Shown: positions 26,907 to 35,910, numbered from the stretch's first letter. The stretch is DNA of 64,000 nt from Arthrobacter sp. APC 3897 (GCF_030407495.1 NZ_JASDDG010000017.1:22757-86756); one strand, 5' to 3'. Made by a program: numbers and translations. Notes: generated by a model not told the origin, from the letters alone.

Positions 26907-27078
26907 GTGCGTTCTCTCCTTGCAGCAGGGAGCCGGCAATTCCCCGGCGAAGATGGAACCCGCCGCCGGGGCCACCTATTCCCTCCCCGCCCGGGGTACT
27001 GAAGCGCCTGCTTCATGGCACCCTCTGCCGCCGCCAAAGGGTGGGACCACATCAGCACAATATGGCAGGCTGGCAGCC

Positions 27079-27627
27079 ATGATTCTCCCAACTCCCACCC
27101 TGGACACTGCGCGCCTGATTCTGCGCCCCTTCGATGATGCGGACGCGGACAGTCTCTTCGCCCTGCAGAGCAACGCAGAAGTCCTGCGCTACTGGGACAG
27201 CCCGCCGTGGTCCAGTCCTTCGCAGGCATCGGACTTCCTCGACATGTGCCGGAAGATGGCGGAGGAAGGCACCGGAGTGCGGCTGGTGATTACCGGGAAA
27301 GCAGACGGGAGCTTCCTGGGCTGGTGTACCTTCAACAGCTGGAATCCCGCCTTCCGGAGTGCGTCCCTCGGCTATTGCCTGGTAAAAGAGGCCTGGGGGA
27401 GCGGCTATGCCGCTGAATCAGCACGCGCCGTGCTGCAGTGGGCCTTCGACACTCTGGACCTGAACCGGGTCCAGGCTGAAACGGACACCCGCAACATTGC
27501 CTCCGCCCGGGTCCTGGAGAAGCTGGGTTTCCTCTGCGAGGGCGAACTGCGCGAGGACTGCATCGTTAGCGGGGAAGTCTCCGATTCATGGATATACGGC
27601 CTTTTGCGCCGTGATTGGATCGGCTGA
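27079..27627 (+). CDS. GNAT N-acetyltransferase, RimJ/RimL-like
   Basis: 182 residues from ATG 27079. The beginning TLDTARLILRPFDDADAD is the RimJ/RimL signature; LGYCLVKEAWGSGYAAESARAV is the acetyl-CoA-binding motif, followed by the DTRNIASARVLEKLGF segment. It should acetylate a protein N-terminus or small amine. It is a stand-alone gene 48 bases upstream of the reductase-like gene; the two may be co-transcribed. Confidence 0.88.
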   Translation: MILPTPTLDTARLILRPFDDADADSLFALQSNAEVLRYWDSPPWSSPSQASDFLDMCRKMAEEGTGVRLVITGKADGSFLGWCTFNSWNPAFRSASLGYCLVKEAWGSGYAAESARAVLQWAFDTLDLNRVQAETDTRNIASARVLEKLGFLCEGELREDCIVSGEVSDSWIYGLLRRDWIG

Positions 27628-27675
27628 TTTCGGAAAACGGATTGCATGGGCGGGCCTGAGACCTAGAATCGGTCC

Positions 27676-28233
27676 ATGGGAGCTCTGACTTTCAGCATCA
27701 ACGTCACCCTGGATGGTTGTGTCGATCACCAAGAGGGCATCGCCGACGACGAAACCCATGCATACTTCACCGCGCTCTTGGACGAGGCCGGTGCCATGCT
27801 GTGGGGGCGCACCACGTACGAGCTGATGGAGAGCGCCTGGCCGGCGGTTGCCCGCGGGGATGTCGAAGCGCCGACGGCGATCCGCGACTGGGCGGTCACG
27901 CTGGAGGACAAACCCAAATATGTTGTCTCCGCCACACGCAGCGACTTTCCGTGGAACAACAGCCACCGCATTGAAGGCGACCTGCGCACCGCGGTGCAGG
28001 ACCTCAAGGACCGGACCCCGGAAGGGGTGCTCCTGGGCAGCGGCAGGCTGGCGGCAGGGCTGGACCGGCTGGACCTCATTGACGAGTACAAGTTCCTTGT
28101 CCAGCCCAGGCTCACCGGCCACGGCCCCACCCTCTACGGGGGTCTCCTCGACAGTACGCGCAGCCTCGAACTCGTCTCTGCGGAGCCAATGAGCAACGGC
28201 GCAATTGCCGTGCACTACCGGCGGGCGGACTAA
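27676..28233 (+). CDS. Dihydrofolate-reductase-family protein (RibD C-terminal-like)
   Basis: 185 residues. The fold is shown by SINVTLDGCVDH at the N-terminus, MLWGRTTYELM, YVVSATRSDFPW, and the nucleotide-binding VLLGSGRLAAGLDRLDLIDEY stretch. These small stand-alone reductases of the RibD_C group are common in actinobacteria, and their substrates are mostly unknown. It ends at a strong bidirectional terminator shared with the MFS gene. Confidence 0.85.
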   Translation: MGALTFSINVTLDGCVDHQEGIADDETHAYFTALLDEAGAMLWGRTTYELMESAWPAVARGDVEAPTAIRDWAVTLEDKPKYVVSATRSDFPWNNSHRIEGDLRTAVQDLKDRTPEGVLLGSGRLAAGLDRLDLIDEYKFLVQPRLTGHGPTLYGGLLDSTRSLELVSAEPMSNGAIAVHYRRAD

Positions 28234-28242
28234 AGCCCGGAA

Positions 28243-28290
28243 TTCACAGCAGCAGGCCTGGCCCCGGAGAGCCTGGCCTGCTGCTGTGAA
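28243..28290. terminator. Bidirectional terminator hairpin
   Basis: A perfect 16-bp stem (28243-28258 with 28275-28290) lies between the convergent reductase-like and MFS genes; the 16-base loop is GC-rich. It can serve both strands. Confidence 0.85.
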
Positions 28291-28301
28291 CGTATTAACG
28301 G

Positions 28302-30239
28302 CTAGACCGGCGCCGTGTCTCCAGCCTGCACAGCCTCACCGCGTGAACGAAGGTACGTGGCGACGGCCAGGCGGTTGACCGCGGACCGGTTGACGATGCC
28401 GACAGGGCGGGAATCTTCCCCGCTGACCACCGGCACCTTCTTGAGCCGCGCGTCGGACAGCGCAGCCACAGCGTCACTGATGGATGCGCCCGCGTCGAGA
28501 GTGACGACGTCGTGCGTTGCTAGCCTCATGACGTTCAGATCCGCCAGATCGGACATCGCCTGTTCCAGGTCATCTTCAGCCCCGATGGCGTAGGAGTAGA
28601 TCGACGTCGACGATGGATGGGTGGCCGACAGGTAGCGGAGGACATCGCCGTCGGACAGGAAGCCCGCCAGCGTCCCGTCTGCATTGAGGACCGGCGCACC
28701 CGAGATGCCGCGCTCCGCAAAGGTCTGCAGGGCGTCAAGCACCGAGGAGTCCGAGGACAGGGCGTACACATCGGACTTCATGATCGACTGAACGGTGTCC
28801 GCGGCCGGGGCCGGAACGCTGCCCGCGGCGCGGCGGGACCGCACCGAACGGTACGCCAGGAACGCGAGAAGAATGCCCAGGAGCGAGGTGGCAACCACCA
28901 GGGCAACGGCCCCGTGGAACCCGGCAAGCAGCGAATCAGTTTCACTGCGTCCGGCACCGGCATTCGAGGCAATCACGGCGCCGTAGATACCGGTAGCGAG
29001 CGAGGTGCCCACACAGCCGGCGATCTGGAAGCTGGTGGAGACCACCGTGACCCCGTGCGGACTGGTCTCACGGTCCAGGTTGGACAGCGCGAACGTTTGG
29101 GCAGGTCCAATGACGAATGCCGTAGCCAGCACCGCCGGGACGTAGAGGAGCCCGAAGATCCAGACCGATGAGTGTCCGGCGGCAACACCGACGAGCGTGA
29201 CGAAGACCGCCATGACGAGGAAACCGAGCGGGATCGAGCAGCGGCCTCCGTGGCGGTCGAACATGCGTCCGGCGATCGGCCCCATTCCCACCGTCAGCAG
29301 GATCCCGGGCGCCAGGGTCAGCGAAGCGCCCAGCGGCGGCATGTCGAGTGCGCCCTGCAGGAACAGCGGGATGACAACGTTCATGGCGAAGACGAAGACC
29401 AGGCCGAGCATCGTCATCAGCACACCGAACACGAAGGGTGCGTTCGAGAACGGGCGCATGTCGATCAGTGGATTCTCGATGCGGCGCTGACGGATGACGA
29501 ACAGCCACATGGCGAGCAATCCAACGAGGCCGGCAACACCTGCGTATAGGGCGGATCCCTCGAAGGCGCTGGACACGCCGTAGAGGATGCCGGCCAGGCC
29601 GAGCGCAACGAGAATGAATGAGGGGATGTCGAGAACCGGGCGGCCCAGCTCAGTGGCGTTCCGCAGCACGACCGCACCGGCGAGCAGCACGGCAACAGTG
29701 AGGCCCCCGAACACCCACATCAGCGTGGTCCAGGGCGCGACGGTCAGAATGGCGCCGGACAGGACGATGGCCAGCGACGGGCCGAGGGTGGTCATCGCAG
29801 CCATGATGCCCATATTGAGCCCCAGCTTTTCGCGCGGTGACACGGCAAGTGTGATGTTCATGCCGATGGGGGTGAGCAGGCCGGTTCCTATGGCCTGAAG
29901 CAGGCGTGCAATGAGCAGCACTTCGAAACTGGGGGCCAGGGCTCCCACCACTGAACCGACGACCATGATCGCTACGACGGCGACGAACAGGGGCCTGGTG
30001 GGGAACCGGTGGTACAGGACGTTGGCGACGGGCACGAACACGGCTGCGACGAGCAGGTAACCGGTGGTCAGCCACTGAACGGTACTGACGTTGACGCCGA
30101 AGTCCTGCATGATCGGCGTGAAAGCTACGTTGAGGAAGGTTTCGTTAAAGGTGGCGAGGAACGCTGCGGCCGCTGCGACCGCGATCATTCCACCTGCACG
30201 TCCCTTGATGTCGGGACGGGAATTTGAAGAGGGCGCCAT
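28302..30239 (-). CDS. MFS drug-efflux-type transporter (DHA2-like) fused to two CBS domains
   Basis: 645 residues. The first ~475 form an MFS transporter of the DHA2 kind, with about 14 helices, FNETFLNVAFTPIMQDF in helix 1 and the loop-2/3 motif FPTRPLFVAV. From about residue 484 a CBS domain begins (VQSIMKSDVYALSSDSSV, then GISGAPVLNADGTLAGFLSD), and a second lies at about 575-630 (DVVTLDAGASISDAVAAL, KKVPVVSGEDSRPVGIVNR). CBS pairs bind adenine nucleotides or related ligands, so transport or stability may be gated by nucleotide. Substrate unknown. A TetR gene lies upstream on the same strand. The start is ATG 30239. Confidence 0.9.
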   Translation of the reverse strand: MAPSSNSRPDIKGRAGGMIAVAAAAAFLATFNETFLNVAFTPIMQDFGVNVSTVQWLTTGYLLVAAVFVPVANVLYHRFPTRPLFVAVVAIMVVGSVVGALAPSFEVLLIARLLQAIGTGLLTPIGMNITLAVSPREKLGLNMGIMAAMTTLGPSLAIVLSGAILTVAPWTTLMWVFGGLTVAVLLAGAVVLRNATELGRPVLDIPSFILVALGLAGILYGVSSAFEGSALYAGVAGLVGLLAMWLFVIRQRRIENPLIDMRPFSNAPFVFGVLMTMLGLVFVFAMNVVIPLFLQGALDMPPLGASLTLAPGILLTVGMGPIAGRMFDRHGGRCSIPLGFLVMAVFVTLVGVAAGHSSVWIFGLLYVPAVLATAFVIGPAQTFALSNLDRETSPHGVTVVSTSFQIAGCVGTSLATGIYGAVIASNAGAGRSETDSLLAGFHGAVALVVATSLLGILLAFLAYRSVRSRRAAGSVPAPAADTVQSIMKSDVYALSSDSSVLDALQTFAERGISGAPVLNADGTLAGFLSDGDVLRYLSATHPSSTSIYSYAIGAEDDLEQAMSDLADLNVMRLATHDVVTLDAGASISDAVAALSDARLKKVPVVSGEDSRPVGIVNRSAVNRLAVATYLRSRGEAVQAGDTAPV

Positions 30240-30353
30240 AGAGTCTCCTGACAGTCGGCGGTGTGGAGGCGATCGACCGTGCCGTGTCAGAAGGTACTTG
30301 TAAGTGCCCCGCGTGTCGTGTCATCGATGCCGTGGTGGCCAGAGGCCGCATCC

Positions 30354-30359
30354 ATTATA
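30354..30359 (-). promoter_or_regulatory. Possible -10 box for the MFS-CBS gene
   Basis: TATAAT on the minus strand (30359-30354), between the TetR stop and the MFS start; it would give a leader of about 105 bases. No good -35 is visible. Downstream, ACTTACAAGT (near 30296-30305, minus strand) is a near-palindrome that could be an operator. Confidence 0.35.
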
Positions 30360-30384
30360 GCGGATAACCAACAGCGGTCCGGGT

Positions 30385-30942
30385 TTAGCCGGCGCGGCTC
30401 CAGAGCAGGTAGGCCTCGGCAAGCTGCTCCGGAACACCCGGGGCTGCTTCGCGGATGGCCGGCACCTGCAGGCGGGTAATGGTTGCCACCGCAACGACGA
30501 CGTCGAGCGCGGTGAGCCCCGTCCGCACGGCCTTTTCATGCTGCAGCACAATGAGCAGCTCATCGAGCGCGTCCAGTGCCGGCTGTTGAATAGCAGCGAA
30601 CACTGCGTGTGAATCCTGAGGCGACTCCAGGCCAAGAACGTCCGTCAGCGCCCCGAGTTCCATGTCTGTCAGGGCACCCAGCAGCCCCTTCCATGCCTCC
30701 GCCGGGTCCTTATCTGCGGTGGTGCGGGCCGCGGCCACAATGGTCAGGATTTCCTGCACCATATCGTCAACGACTGCCCGGACGAGTTCCTCGCGGGAGG
30801 AAAAGTTCCGGTAGAGCGTGGCGATGCCGACGCCGCTGGCAGCGGCTATGGTCTCGAGGGCAACGTCTCGGCCGCGCTCGGCAAACAGGTGCCGGGCTTG
30901 GCGGAGGATGGTCTCTCTTCGCTGCGCCGCGTCGGCCCTCAT
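30385..30942 (-). CDS. TetR-family transcriptional regulator
   Basis: 185 residues from ATG 30942, with GAGGGGAG upstream; the TTG five codons earlier is inside that ribosome site. The N-terminal helix-turn-helix is typical: RRETILRQARHLFAERG, then VALETIAAASGVGIATLYRNF. The rest is a helical ligand-binding domain ending in hydrophobic helices. The gene precedes the MFS-CBS gene (145 bases) and is divergent from a membrane-protein gene, so it probably represses one or both. The signal is unknown. Confidence 0.93.
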   Translation of the reverse strand: MRADAAQRRETILRQARHLFAERGRDVALETIAAASGVGIATLYRNFSSREELVRAVVDDMVQEILTIVAAARTTADKDPAEAWKGLLGALTDMELGALTDVLGLESPQDSHAVFAAIQQPALDALDELLIVLQHEKAVRTGLTALDVVVAVATITRLQVPAIREAAPGVPEQLAEAYLLWSRAG

Positions 30943-30973
30943 TCGTGCTCCCCTCAAGTTGACCTTCAGTCTA

Positions 30974-31017
30974 AACCGGAGGAATATCGTCCGTGTAACC
31001 GGAGGAAATCCCTCCGG
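30974..31017. promoter_or_regulatory. Direct and inverted repeats in the tetR / membrane-protein divergent region
   Basis: AACCGGAGGAA occurs twice (30974-30984 and 30997-31007), 23 bases apart, about two helical turns. The second copy also begins a perfect inverted repeat CCGGAGG-aaatc-CCTCCGG (30999-31017). This lies in the 87 bases between the divergent starts, the expected place of a TetR operator. Confidence 0.45.
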
Positions 31018-31029
31018 AAAGAAGGAATC

Positions 31030-32040
31030 ATGTCACCCCTCACTCCGTCGTCCGGCTCTCATCGCAAACACGCGGCCGTATGGGCTGCGCTCACCCTCGG
31101 ACTCTCCGTCATTCTGCTGGCCCTGCTCATGCTGTTCATCTCGCCCTCCCTCCATTCCGGACCCCGGGATTTGGGTCTGGGCGTGGTGGGCCCGCAGGAA
31201 CAAGCAGCATCGGTTGCCGAAACCCTGGAGGACCAGTCACCGGGCGCCTTTACAGTGCAGTCCTTCGAGAGTGCAGAGGATCTTGAGCAGGGGATCCGGA
31301 ACAGGGAGATCGTTGGCGGGTTAGACTTCACCGAACCGGATATGACCGTCTACGTCGCGAGCGCCGGCTCAACGGCCGTGTCGGGAACAGTTAGTAATGT
31401 CGGAGCCACCATGGCAGCCGGTAGGGGACAGGCGGCGGAGATCGTGGATGTTGTCCCGCTACCCCCGGGCGACCCCACCGGGGTGGGTATCGGAGGCCTG
31501 GCCTTCCCGCTGGTGTTCGGCGGCATTGTTCCGGCCGTGGCGTTCCGCTCCATGCTGTCCGGACAGCGCTGGTGGATCTTCGCCGGACTGACAGGCTTCT
31601 CGGTGGCCGGAGGATTTGTCGTCGCCGCGGTGCTGAAGTATCTCTTCGGCAGCATCGAGGGACCGCTGGTTCCGGTTGCCGCAAGTGTGGCACTGGGCAT
31701 TGCTGCGCTGGCCCTGCCGCTGGCCGGTCTCAACGAATGTTTCGGCACGAAGGGCTTCACCATCGCGGCCATGTCCATGATGTTTGTGGGCAATCCCTTT
31801 GCCGGCATCGCCACCAGTGCCCAGTGGCTGCCAGGGGGAGTGGCGATGATCGGTCAGCTCCTGCCCCCGGGCGCAGCCGGTACGCTGGTGCGCTCAGTAG
31901 CCTACTTCGACGGCGTTGGCGGGGGTGCTGCCGCTCTGACCCTGGCGGTCTGGGTCTTGGCCGGAGCAGCGCTGTGGTTCAGCGGACCGTTCATCAAGGC
32001 GGCAAAGACCCGCAGGGAGGCAGTAGCCGCCGCAGCCTAA
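31030..32040 (+). CDS. Multi-helix membrane protein, YhgE/Pip or ABC-2-permease-like
   Basis: 336 residues from ATG 31030, with GAAGGA upstream. One helix near the N-terminus (about 16-37) is followed by an external domain of about 105 residues, then five to six helices to the end. The pattern (helix, VVGPQEQAASVAETL with a paired EQGIRNREIVGGLDF segment, then a helix bundle) is that of YhgE/Pip-like and ABC-2-type membrane proteins. No ATPase gene is adjacent. Its position, divergent from the TetR gene, suggests TetR control and an export role together with the MFS pump; this is inference. Confidence 0.7.
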   Translation: MSPLTPSSGSHRKHAAVWAALTLGLSVILLALLMLFISPSLHSGPRDLGLGVVGPQEQAASVAETLEDQSPGAFTVQSFESAEDLEQGIRNREIVGGLDFTEPDMTVYVASAGSTAVSGTVSNVGATMAAGRGQAAEIVDVVPLPPGDPTGVGIGGLAFPLVFGGIVPAVAFRSMLSGQRWWIFAGLTGFSVAGGFVVAAVLKYLFGSIEGPLVPVAASVALGIAALALPLAGLNECFGTKGFTIAAMSMMFVGNPFAGIATSAQWLPGGVAMIGQLLPPGAAGTLVRSVAYFDGVGGGAAALTLAVWVLAGAALWFSGPFIKAAKTRREAVAAAA

Positions 32041-32082
32041 AGCTGGGGCAGGGGCGCACGTGCCGTGCTGTGTCGGTGACCT

Positions 32083-32456
32083 ATGGGCGGACGATGTTTT
32101 GTGCGTGACCCCGACGGCTGCGTCGTCGGGGTCACTCTCGTTGACCGGCACTTTCCTCACGTCGCGGAAATACATCTCACGGTGGTCGACCGCGCCATTC
32201 ACGGGTCTGGGGTCGGAACCGCAATGCTCACCGCCGTCGAAGCAGATGCTGTAGACAGGGGTGTCCGTCTGCTGGAGGTTAAGACCCTTGGCCCTTCACA
32301 CCGGATACCGGGTATGCGCTGACACGGCGTTTTTACGAAATGTTGGGATTCCTCGCGCTGGAGGAAACGGATCTTTGGGGCGCGGATACGCCTTGCCTGA
32401 TTATGGTGAAGCCATTACGCAAAATACTGATGCCAGACCGATCCTGCGTGTTGTAG
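32083..32456 (+). pseudogene. Broken GNAT acetyltransferase (5' truncated, frameshifted)
   Basis: The first frame gives VGVTLVDRHFPHVAEIHLTV and GSGVGTAMLTAVEADAVDRG, clear GNAT sequence, up to KTLGPSH at about 32298, and then stops at 32320-32322. In the next frame the family continues at once as GYALTRRFYEMLGFLALEE, ending at about 32424 with CLIMVKPL. A single missing base near 32300 restores the family reading. The N-terminal ~40-50 residues of the family are absent; an in-frame stop lies at 32077-32079. It could be a relic or a sequencing error, but the truncation favours a relic. Confidence 0.7.
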
Positions 32457-32517
32457 AAAAAGATTGCACGTTTCGGTCTGGGAATTTCTCTTAGGAATTA
32501 GGGCAAGGGGGTAGGCA

Positions 32518-32961
32518 GTGAGTGAGTGGGATGCTGCTACATGGGCGCAGGTTGTCATTGCTGCAGCTGGTCTTATTGTCGCTGCCGCCGCGTCGGCAGT
32601 TGCTTGGCTGACGTATCGGTTCACGATCGATTCGCAGCCCATCGATTTCAGTTTTCAACGCAGCAGCCGCCCCGCGCCCGAAGGCGTAATTCCGATGCAC
32701 CTTACATGCAGGTCGCCCCGCGCTTTTCTTCATCAGGTCTGGAGCCCGCAATGGAAAGGCAACGATGGGGAGTCAGCACCCGAAGTAGTGGGAATCGAGG
32801 CGCAACAGATGTCACAGGGGGATGTAAGAATGTTCAACGTCGTTCTCCCTGAGGGGGTCACGGGTTTTGATCTCGTGGCCACGGCCTCGGTCGACAAGCG
32901 GGGCCGCCTGAGGAATGTCTGGACTGGTGAAAGCGTTGCGGCGGTTCGTTCCGGCGTCTAG
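32518..32961 (+). CDS. Single-pass membrane protein of unknown function
   Basis: 147 residues from GTG 32518, in a lower-GC stretch. A helix at about residues 9-31 (WAQVVIAAAGLIVAAAASAV) is followed by a soluble domain of mostly short beta-like strands (ending in VDKRGRLRNVWTGESV). No motif is recognised. It looks like an accessory gene; nothing nearby indicates its job. Confidence 0.65.
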   Translation: MSEWDAATWAQVVIAAAGLIVAAAASAVAWLTYRFTIDSQPIDFSFQRSSRPAPEGVIPMHLTCRSPRAFLHQVWSPQWKGNDGESAPEVVGIEAQQMSQGDVRMFNVVLPEGVTGFDLVATASVDKRGRLRNVWTGESVAAVRSGV

Positions 32962-33007
32962 TTCCGCTGGACTTCTCAGATCCCCTGCCCGGGCTCCAGC
33001 CCAATGA

Positions 33008-33619
33008 CTAGCTGCTCACTCCAATGGCCTTGCCGATGGAGGAATCATCGCTGAGAATTCCGAGCATGCAGGCGGCAAGGTCCCGGCGGGGGATTGAACC
33101 CCCGAGCCGGCCGCCGTCGCTGGTTGTCAGCGCCTTCCAGGTGCCTGTGGGCTCCTTGTCCGTGAGACCGGTGGGACGGACGATCGTCCAGTCGAGGCCG
33201 GACCCCTGAACAGCCGCCTCCTGCTCATTGTGGTCAGCGAGCGCCTTGGCCAGCACCGCCTGCATCACGAGCCGCAGCGGCGCGGGCATCTGCGAGCCCG
33301 AATCGCCCGCGCCCAGTGAGGACTGAACCAGGAGCCGGCGCACGCCGGCTTTCTGCATCGCGCCAATGACGCTTCCAGTGACAGCTGCCCGCTGGCGGGA
33401 AACGCCCTTGGCACCCCCTACCGTGACGACGACGGCGTCGGCTCCCGCCACGGCCCTGGCAGCCACGGCCGGATCGGTCGCATTGCCGATGACGGTCCGG
33501 ACGCCGGAAGGTGCACTGCCGCTCCGTGAGACGACAGTGACCTCGTGCCCGGCTGCCTGGGCGAGCGCAGCGAGTTGTGCTCCGGTGCCTTTTGAGCCTC
33601 CGACAATGGTGATCTTCAC
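33008..33619 (-). CDS. NAD(P)-binding oxidoreductase (atypical SDR)
   Basis: 203 residues from GTG 33619, with GAGGA upstream. It starts with the Rossmann motif IVGGSKGTGAQLAALAQAAG (about 5-24) and contains VVVTVGGAKGVS, VRRLLVQSSLGAGDSGSQMP and WTIVRPTGLTD, the pattern of NmrA/SDR_a5-type proteins. It probably reduces a small quinone or aldehyde; substrate unknown. It is divergent from the first oligopeptide-binding lipoprotein gene (175 bases). Confidence 0.85.
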   Translation of the reverse strand: MKITIVGGSKGTGAQLAALAQAAGHEVTVVSRSGSAPSGVRTVIGNATDPAVAARAVAGADAVVVTVGGAKGVSRQRAAVTGSVIGAMQKAGVRRLLVQSSLGAGDSGSQMPAPLRLVMQAVLAKALADHNEQEAAVQGSGLDWTIVRPTGLTDKEPTGTWKALTTSDGGRLGGSIPRRDLAACMLGILSDDSSIGKAIGVSS

Positions 33620-33794
33620 AGGGTCCTCTGCTTCGTCGTGGTGTGCTCTTATGCTCTGCCACCATCCTACGGGCGCGCCTGCCCGCTGAGCCTGGTCCGG
33701 CGTGGCCCCTCCTTCCGATGCTCGTGGGAAAGGGGTGCAGTGTGTCATCATCACAGGGTGTGCGATCAACGCCATAACGTCCCGGGGAGCAATT

Positions 33795-35594
33795 ATGCGT
33801 TTTGACCGCCAGACCAAACTCTTCGCTGCCTGCGCTGCTGCAGCCCTGGCGCTGGCAGGCTGCACCGCGGAACCGGATGCCGTCGAGGACCTGCCGGGTG
33901 TTTCACCCACCCCGGGCGGCGAGATCTCCGTCGCAGAGGCCGGGGTCTTCAGTTCCTTCAACCCGCAAACCGCGGACAGCAACACCGATACGAACCACCG
34001 CATTGCGTACGCCACCCACTCGGGGTTCAACTACGTGGACAACAACCTGGAGATTGTGCCGCTGGAGCAGTTCGGCAGCTATGAGAAGGTCTCGGAGGAT
34101 CCGCTGGCGGTGAAATACACCATCAACGAGGGCGTGGCCTGGTCCGACGGCGCCCCGGTGGGAGCCGATGACATGATGCTGGCCTGGGCGGCGGCTTCCG
34201 CATGGTTCGATGATGAGCTGACCACCGGCAGCGGCACTGTCCTGTCAGGCACACGCTATTTCGACTATGCCGGATCAACCGAGGCCCTGGCCCTGACCGA
34301 ACTGCCGGAAATCAGCGACGACAACCGCTCCATCACGCTGACGTATTCAGAGCCGTACACGGATTGGGAGACGGCGTTCGGTTCGCTGGCGGACGACGGC
34401 GGCATCGGCGTCCCGGCCCACGTCGTCGCGCAGGGGGCAGGGCTGGCGGACGAGAAGGAACTGACACAGCTGCTTCTGGACACTCCGGCGGGGGACCCCC
34501 TGGACCCGGCGCCGGAGAACCCGGAGCTGCGCGCGGTCGCCGATTACTGGAACACCGCCTTCGCCATGGAAGGCCTTCCCAATGATCCGTCCCTCTATCT
34601 CTCCACCGGTCCCTACATTGTCCAGAGCATCGAGCCCGGCGCCTCGCTGACCCTGGTGCGCAATGAGGACTATGTCTGGGGGCCCAAGCCGAAACTGGAC
34701 CGGATCACGGTTCGGTTCCTTCAGGATCCCGCCGCCCAGACGGCAGCCCTGAAAGACGGCTCGCTGGACATCATCCTGCCGGAGGCGGACAGCGGCACGC
34801 GGGCCGAACTCGAGGCCATCGGGAACATCAACCTGCATCAGGGCAATCAGCTCGCCTATGACCACCTGGACCTGATGTTCGACGGCGTTTTCGCGGAGGA
34901 GGCGGTTCGTGAGGCCTTCCTCAGCACCGTGCCGCGCCAGGCAATCGTCGATGCCGCCGTCGAACCGCTGCAGCCCGGCGCCGAACCGCTGGATTCCCAG
35001 GTGTTCCTCACCGACCAGGCTGCATATGAAAATGCCGCCGCCACCAACGGATCCGATGAGTTCTCCGAGGCGGATCCGGAGCGGGCGCGCGGGCTGCTCG
35101 ACGGAGCCACCCCCGAGGTGCGGATCCTCTACAACCGTGACAATGCCAACCGGGTTCTGGCCTACGAGCGGATCGAAGAATCGGCGTCGGAGGCTGGATT
35201 CAGGGTGGTGGACGGGGGACTGCCTGCCGCCGAGTGGGCTGCCCGGCTGGGAACGGACAGCTACGACGCGGCCATCTTTGGGTGGACGGCGTCCGGTGTT
35301 GGGGCGTCCGGCGTGCCACAGATCTTCCGGACCGGCGCCGCGTCCAACTACAACGGTTTCTCGAGTCCGGAAGCAGATGCGCTGATGGATGACCTGGTGA
35401 CAGAGTTTGACCCTCAGACCCGTGATGAACTTCAAACCCGGATAGACCGGCTCATCTGGAGCGCCCGATACGGCCTGCCCCTGTACCAGGTGCCGGGCCT
35501 CCAGGCTTCGGCAGACACCATTGAGCACGTTGAGTACATGCCTAACCAAACCGGCCTGTGGTGGAACGTCTGGGAATGGTCCGTGATCAGGTAG
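33795..35594 (+). CDS. Oligopeptide-type ABC transporter substrate-binding lipoprotein (first)
   Basis: 599 residues from ATG 33795, with GGGGAG upstream. Signal peptide with lipobox LAGC (Cys23). The mature protein is a family-5 solute-binding protein, with SYEKVSEDPLAVKYTINEGVAWSDGAPVGADD pattern (split; residues ~95-125), LDRITVRFLQDPAAQTAALKDG and SARYGLPLYQVPG. It probably binds peptides, like the second lipoprotein 316 bases downstream; the two are about equally long but differ in sequence. No permease follows directly, so it may share the downstream transporter. Confidence 0.9.
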   Translation: MRFDRQTKLFAACAAAALALAGCTAEPDAVEDLPGVSPTPGGEISVAEAGVFSSFNPQTADSNTDTNHRIAYATHSGFNYVDNNLEIVPLEQFGSYEKVSEDPLAVKYTINEGVAWSDGAPVGADDMMLAWAAASAWFDDELTTGSGTVLSGTRYFDYAGSTEALALTELPEISDDNRSITLTYSEPYTDWETAFGSLADDGGIGVPAHVVAQGAGLADEKELTQLLLDTPAGDPLDPAPENPELRAVADYWNTAFAMEGLPNDPSLYLSTGPYIVQSIEPGASLTLVRNEDYVWGPKPKLDRITVRFLQDPAAQTAALKDGSLDIILPEADSGTRAELEAIGNINLHQGNQLAYDHLDLMFDGVFAEEAVREAFLSTVPRQAIVDAAVEPLQPGAEPLDSQVFLTDQAAYENAAATNGSDEFSEADPERARGLLDGATPEVRILYNRDNANRVLAYERIEESASEAGFRVVDGGLPAAEWAARLGTDSYDAAIFGWTASGVGASGVPQIFRTGAASNYNGFSSPEADALMDDLVTEFDPQTRDELQTRIDRLIWSARYGLPLYQVPGLQASADTIEHVEYMPNQTGLWWNVWEWSVIR

Positions 35595-35910
35595 TGATCA
35601 TTCTCACGGGGTGGGCGTTGCCGGGGCATCGTCGCACGTGAAACGGCGGAACAACACCTTTGTGACGTAACACGTCAGGGGTATGCCAAATCGTTATGTC
35701 AACATGTCTTTCTATATAATTCCTAACGAGGGGCACCTTGTTGCCTGGTTAAGGGCTGTCGAAGGACCCCCTGAAGTCATTAGCGGCTGCCCATGGTGAG
35801 TACGGTGTACTCCAAAGCAATATGCTTTTGACCTTGTGAGTCGGCTCACTTTCTGCGAGCCGCAATGCCGACGCAGGACGTTGGCACCCATAGACAACAT
35901 AGGAGGCGGA
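35595..35910. other. 316-base intergenic region with the promoter of the oligopeptide ABC operon
   Basis: No coding sequence is seen. It holds the palindrome and -10 box listed separately, a small hairpin GTGAG-tcgg-CTCAC (35836-35849), and a purine-rich leader ending in AGGAGGCGGA before the lipoprotein start at 35911. The leader from the predicted start to the ATG is about 180 bases, longer than usual. Confidence 0.5.
35663..35720 (+). promoter_or_regulatory. Probable promoter with palindromic operator for the oligopeptide ABC operon
   Basis: TGACGT-aac-ACGTCA (35663-35677) is a perfect 6-bp inverted repeat. It lies about 38 bases upstream of a TATAAT -10 box (35715-35720) in an AT-rich pocket. 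The -35 is weak. The arrangement fits an upstream-bound regulator; which one is unknown. Confidence 0.45.
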
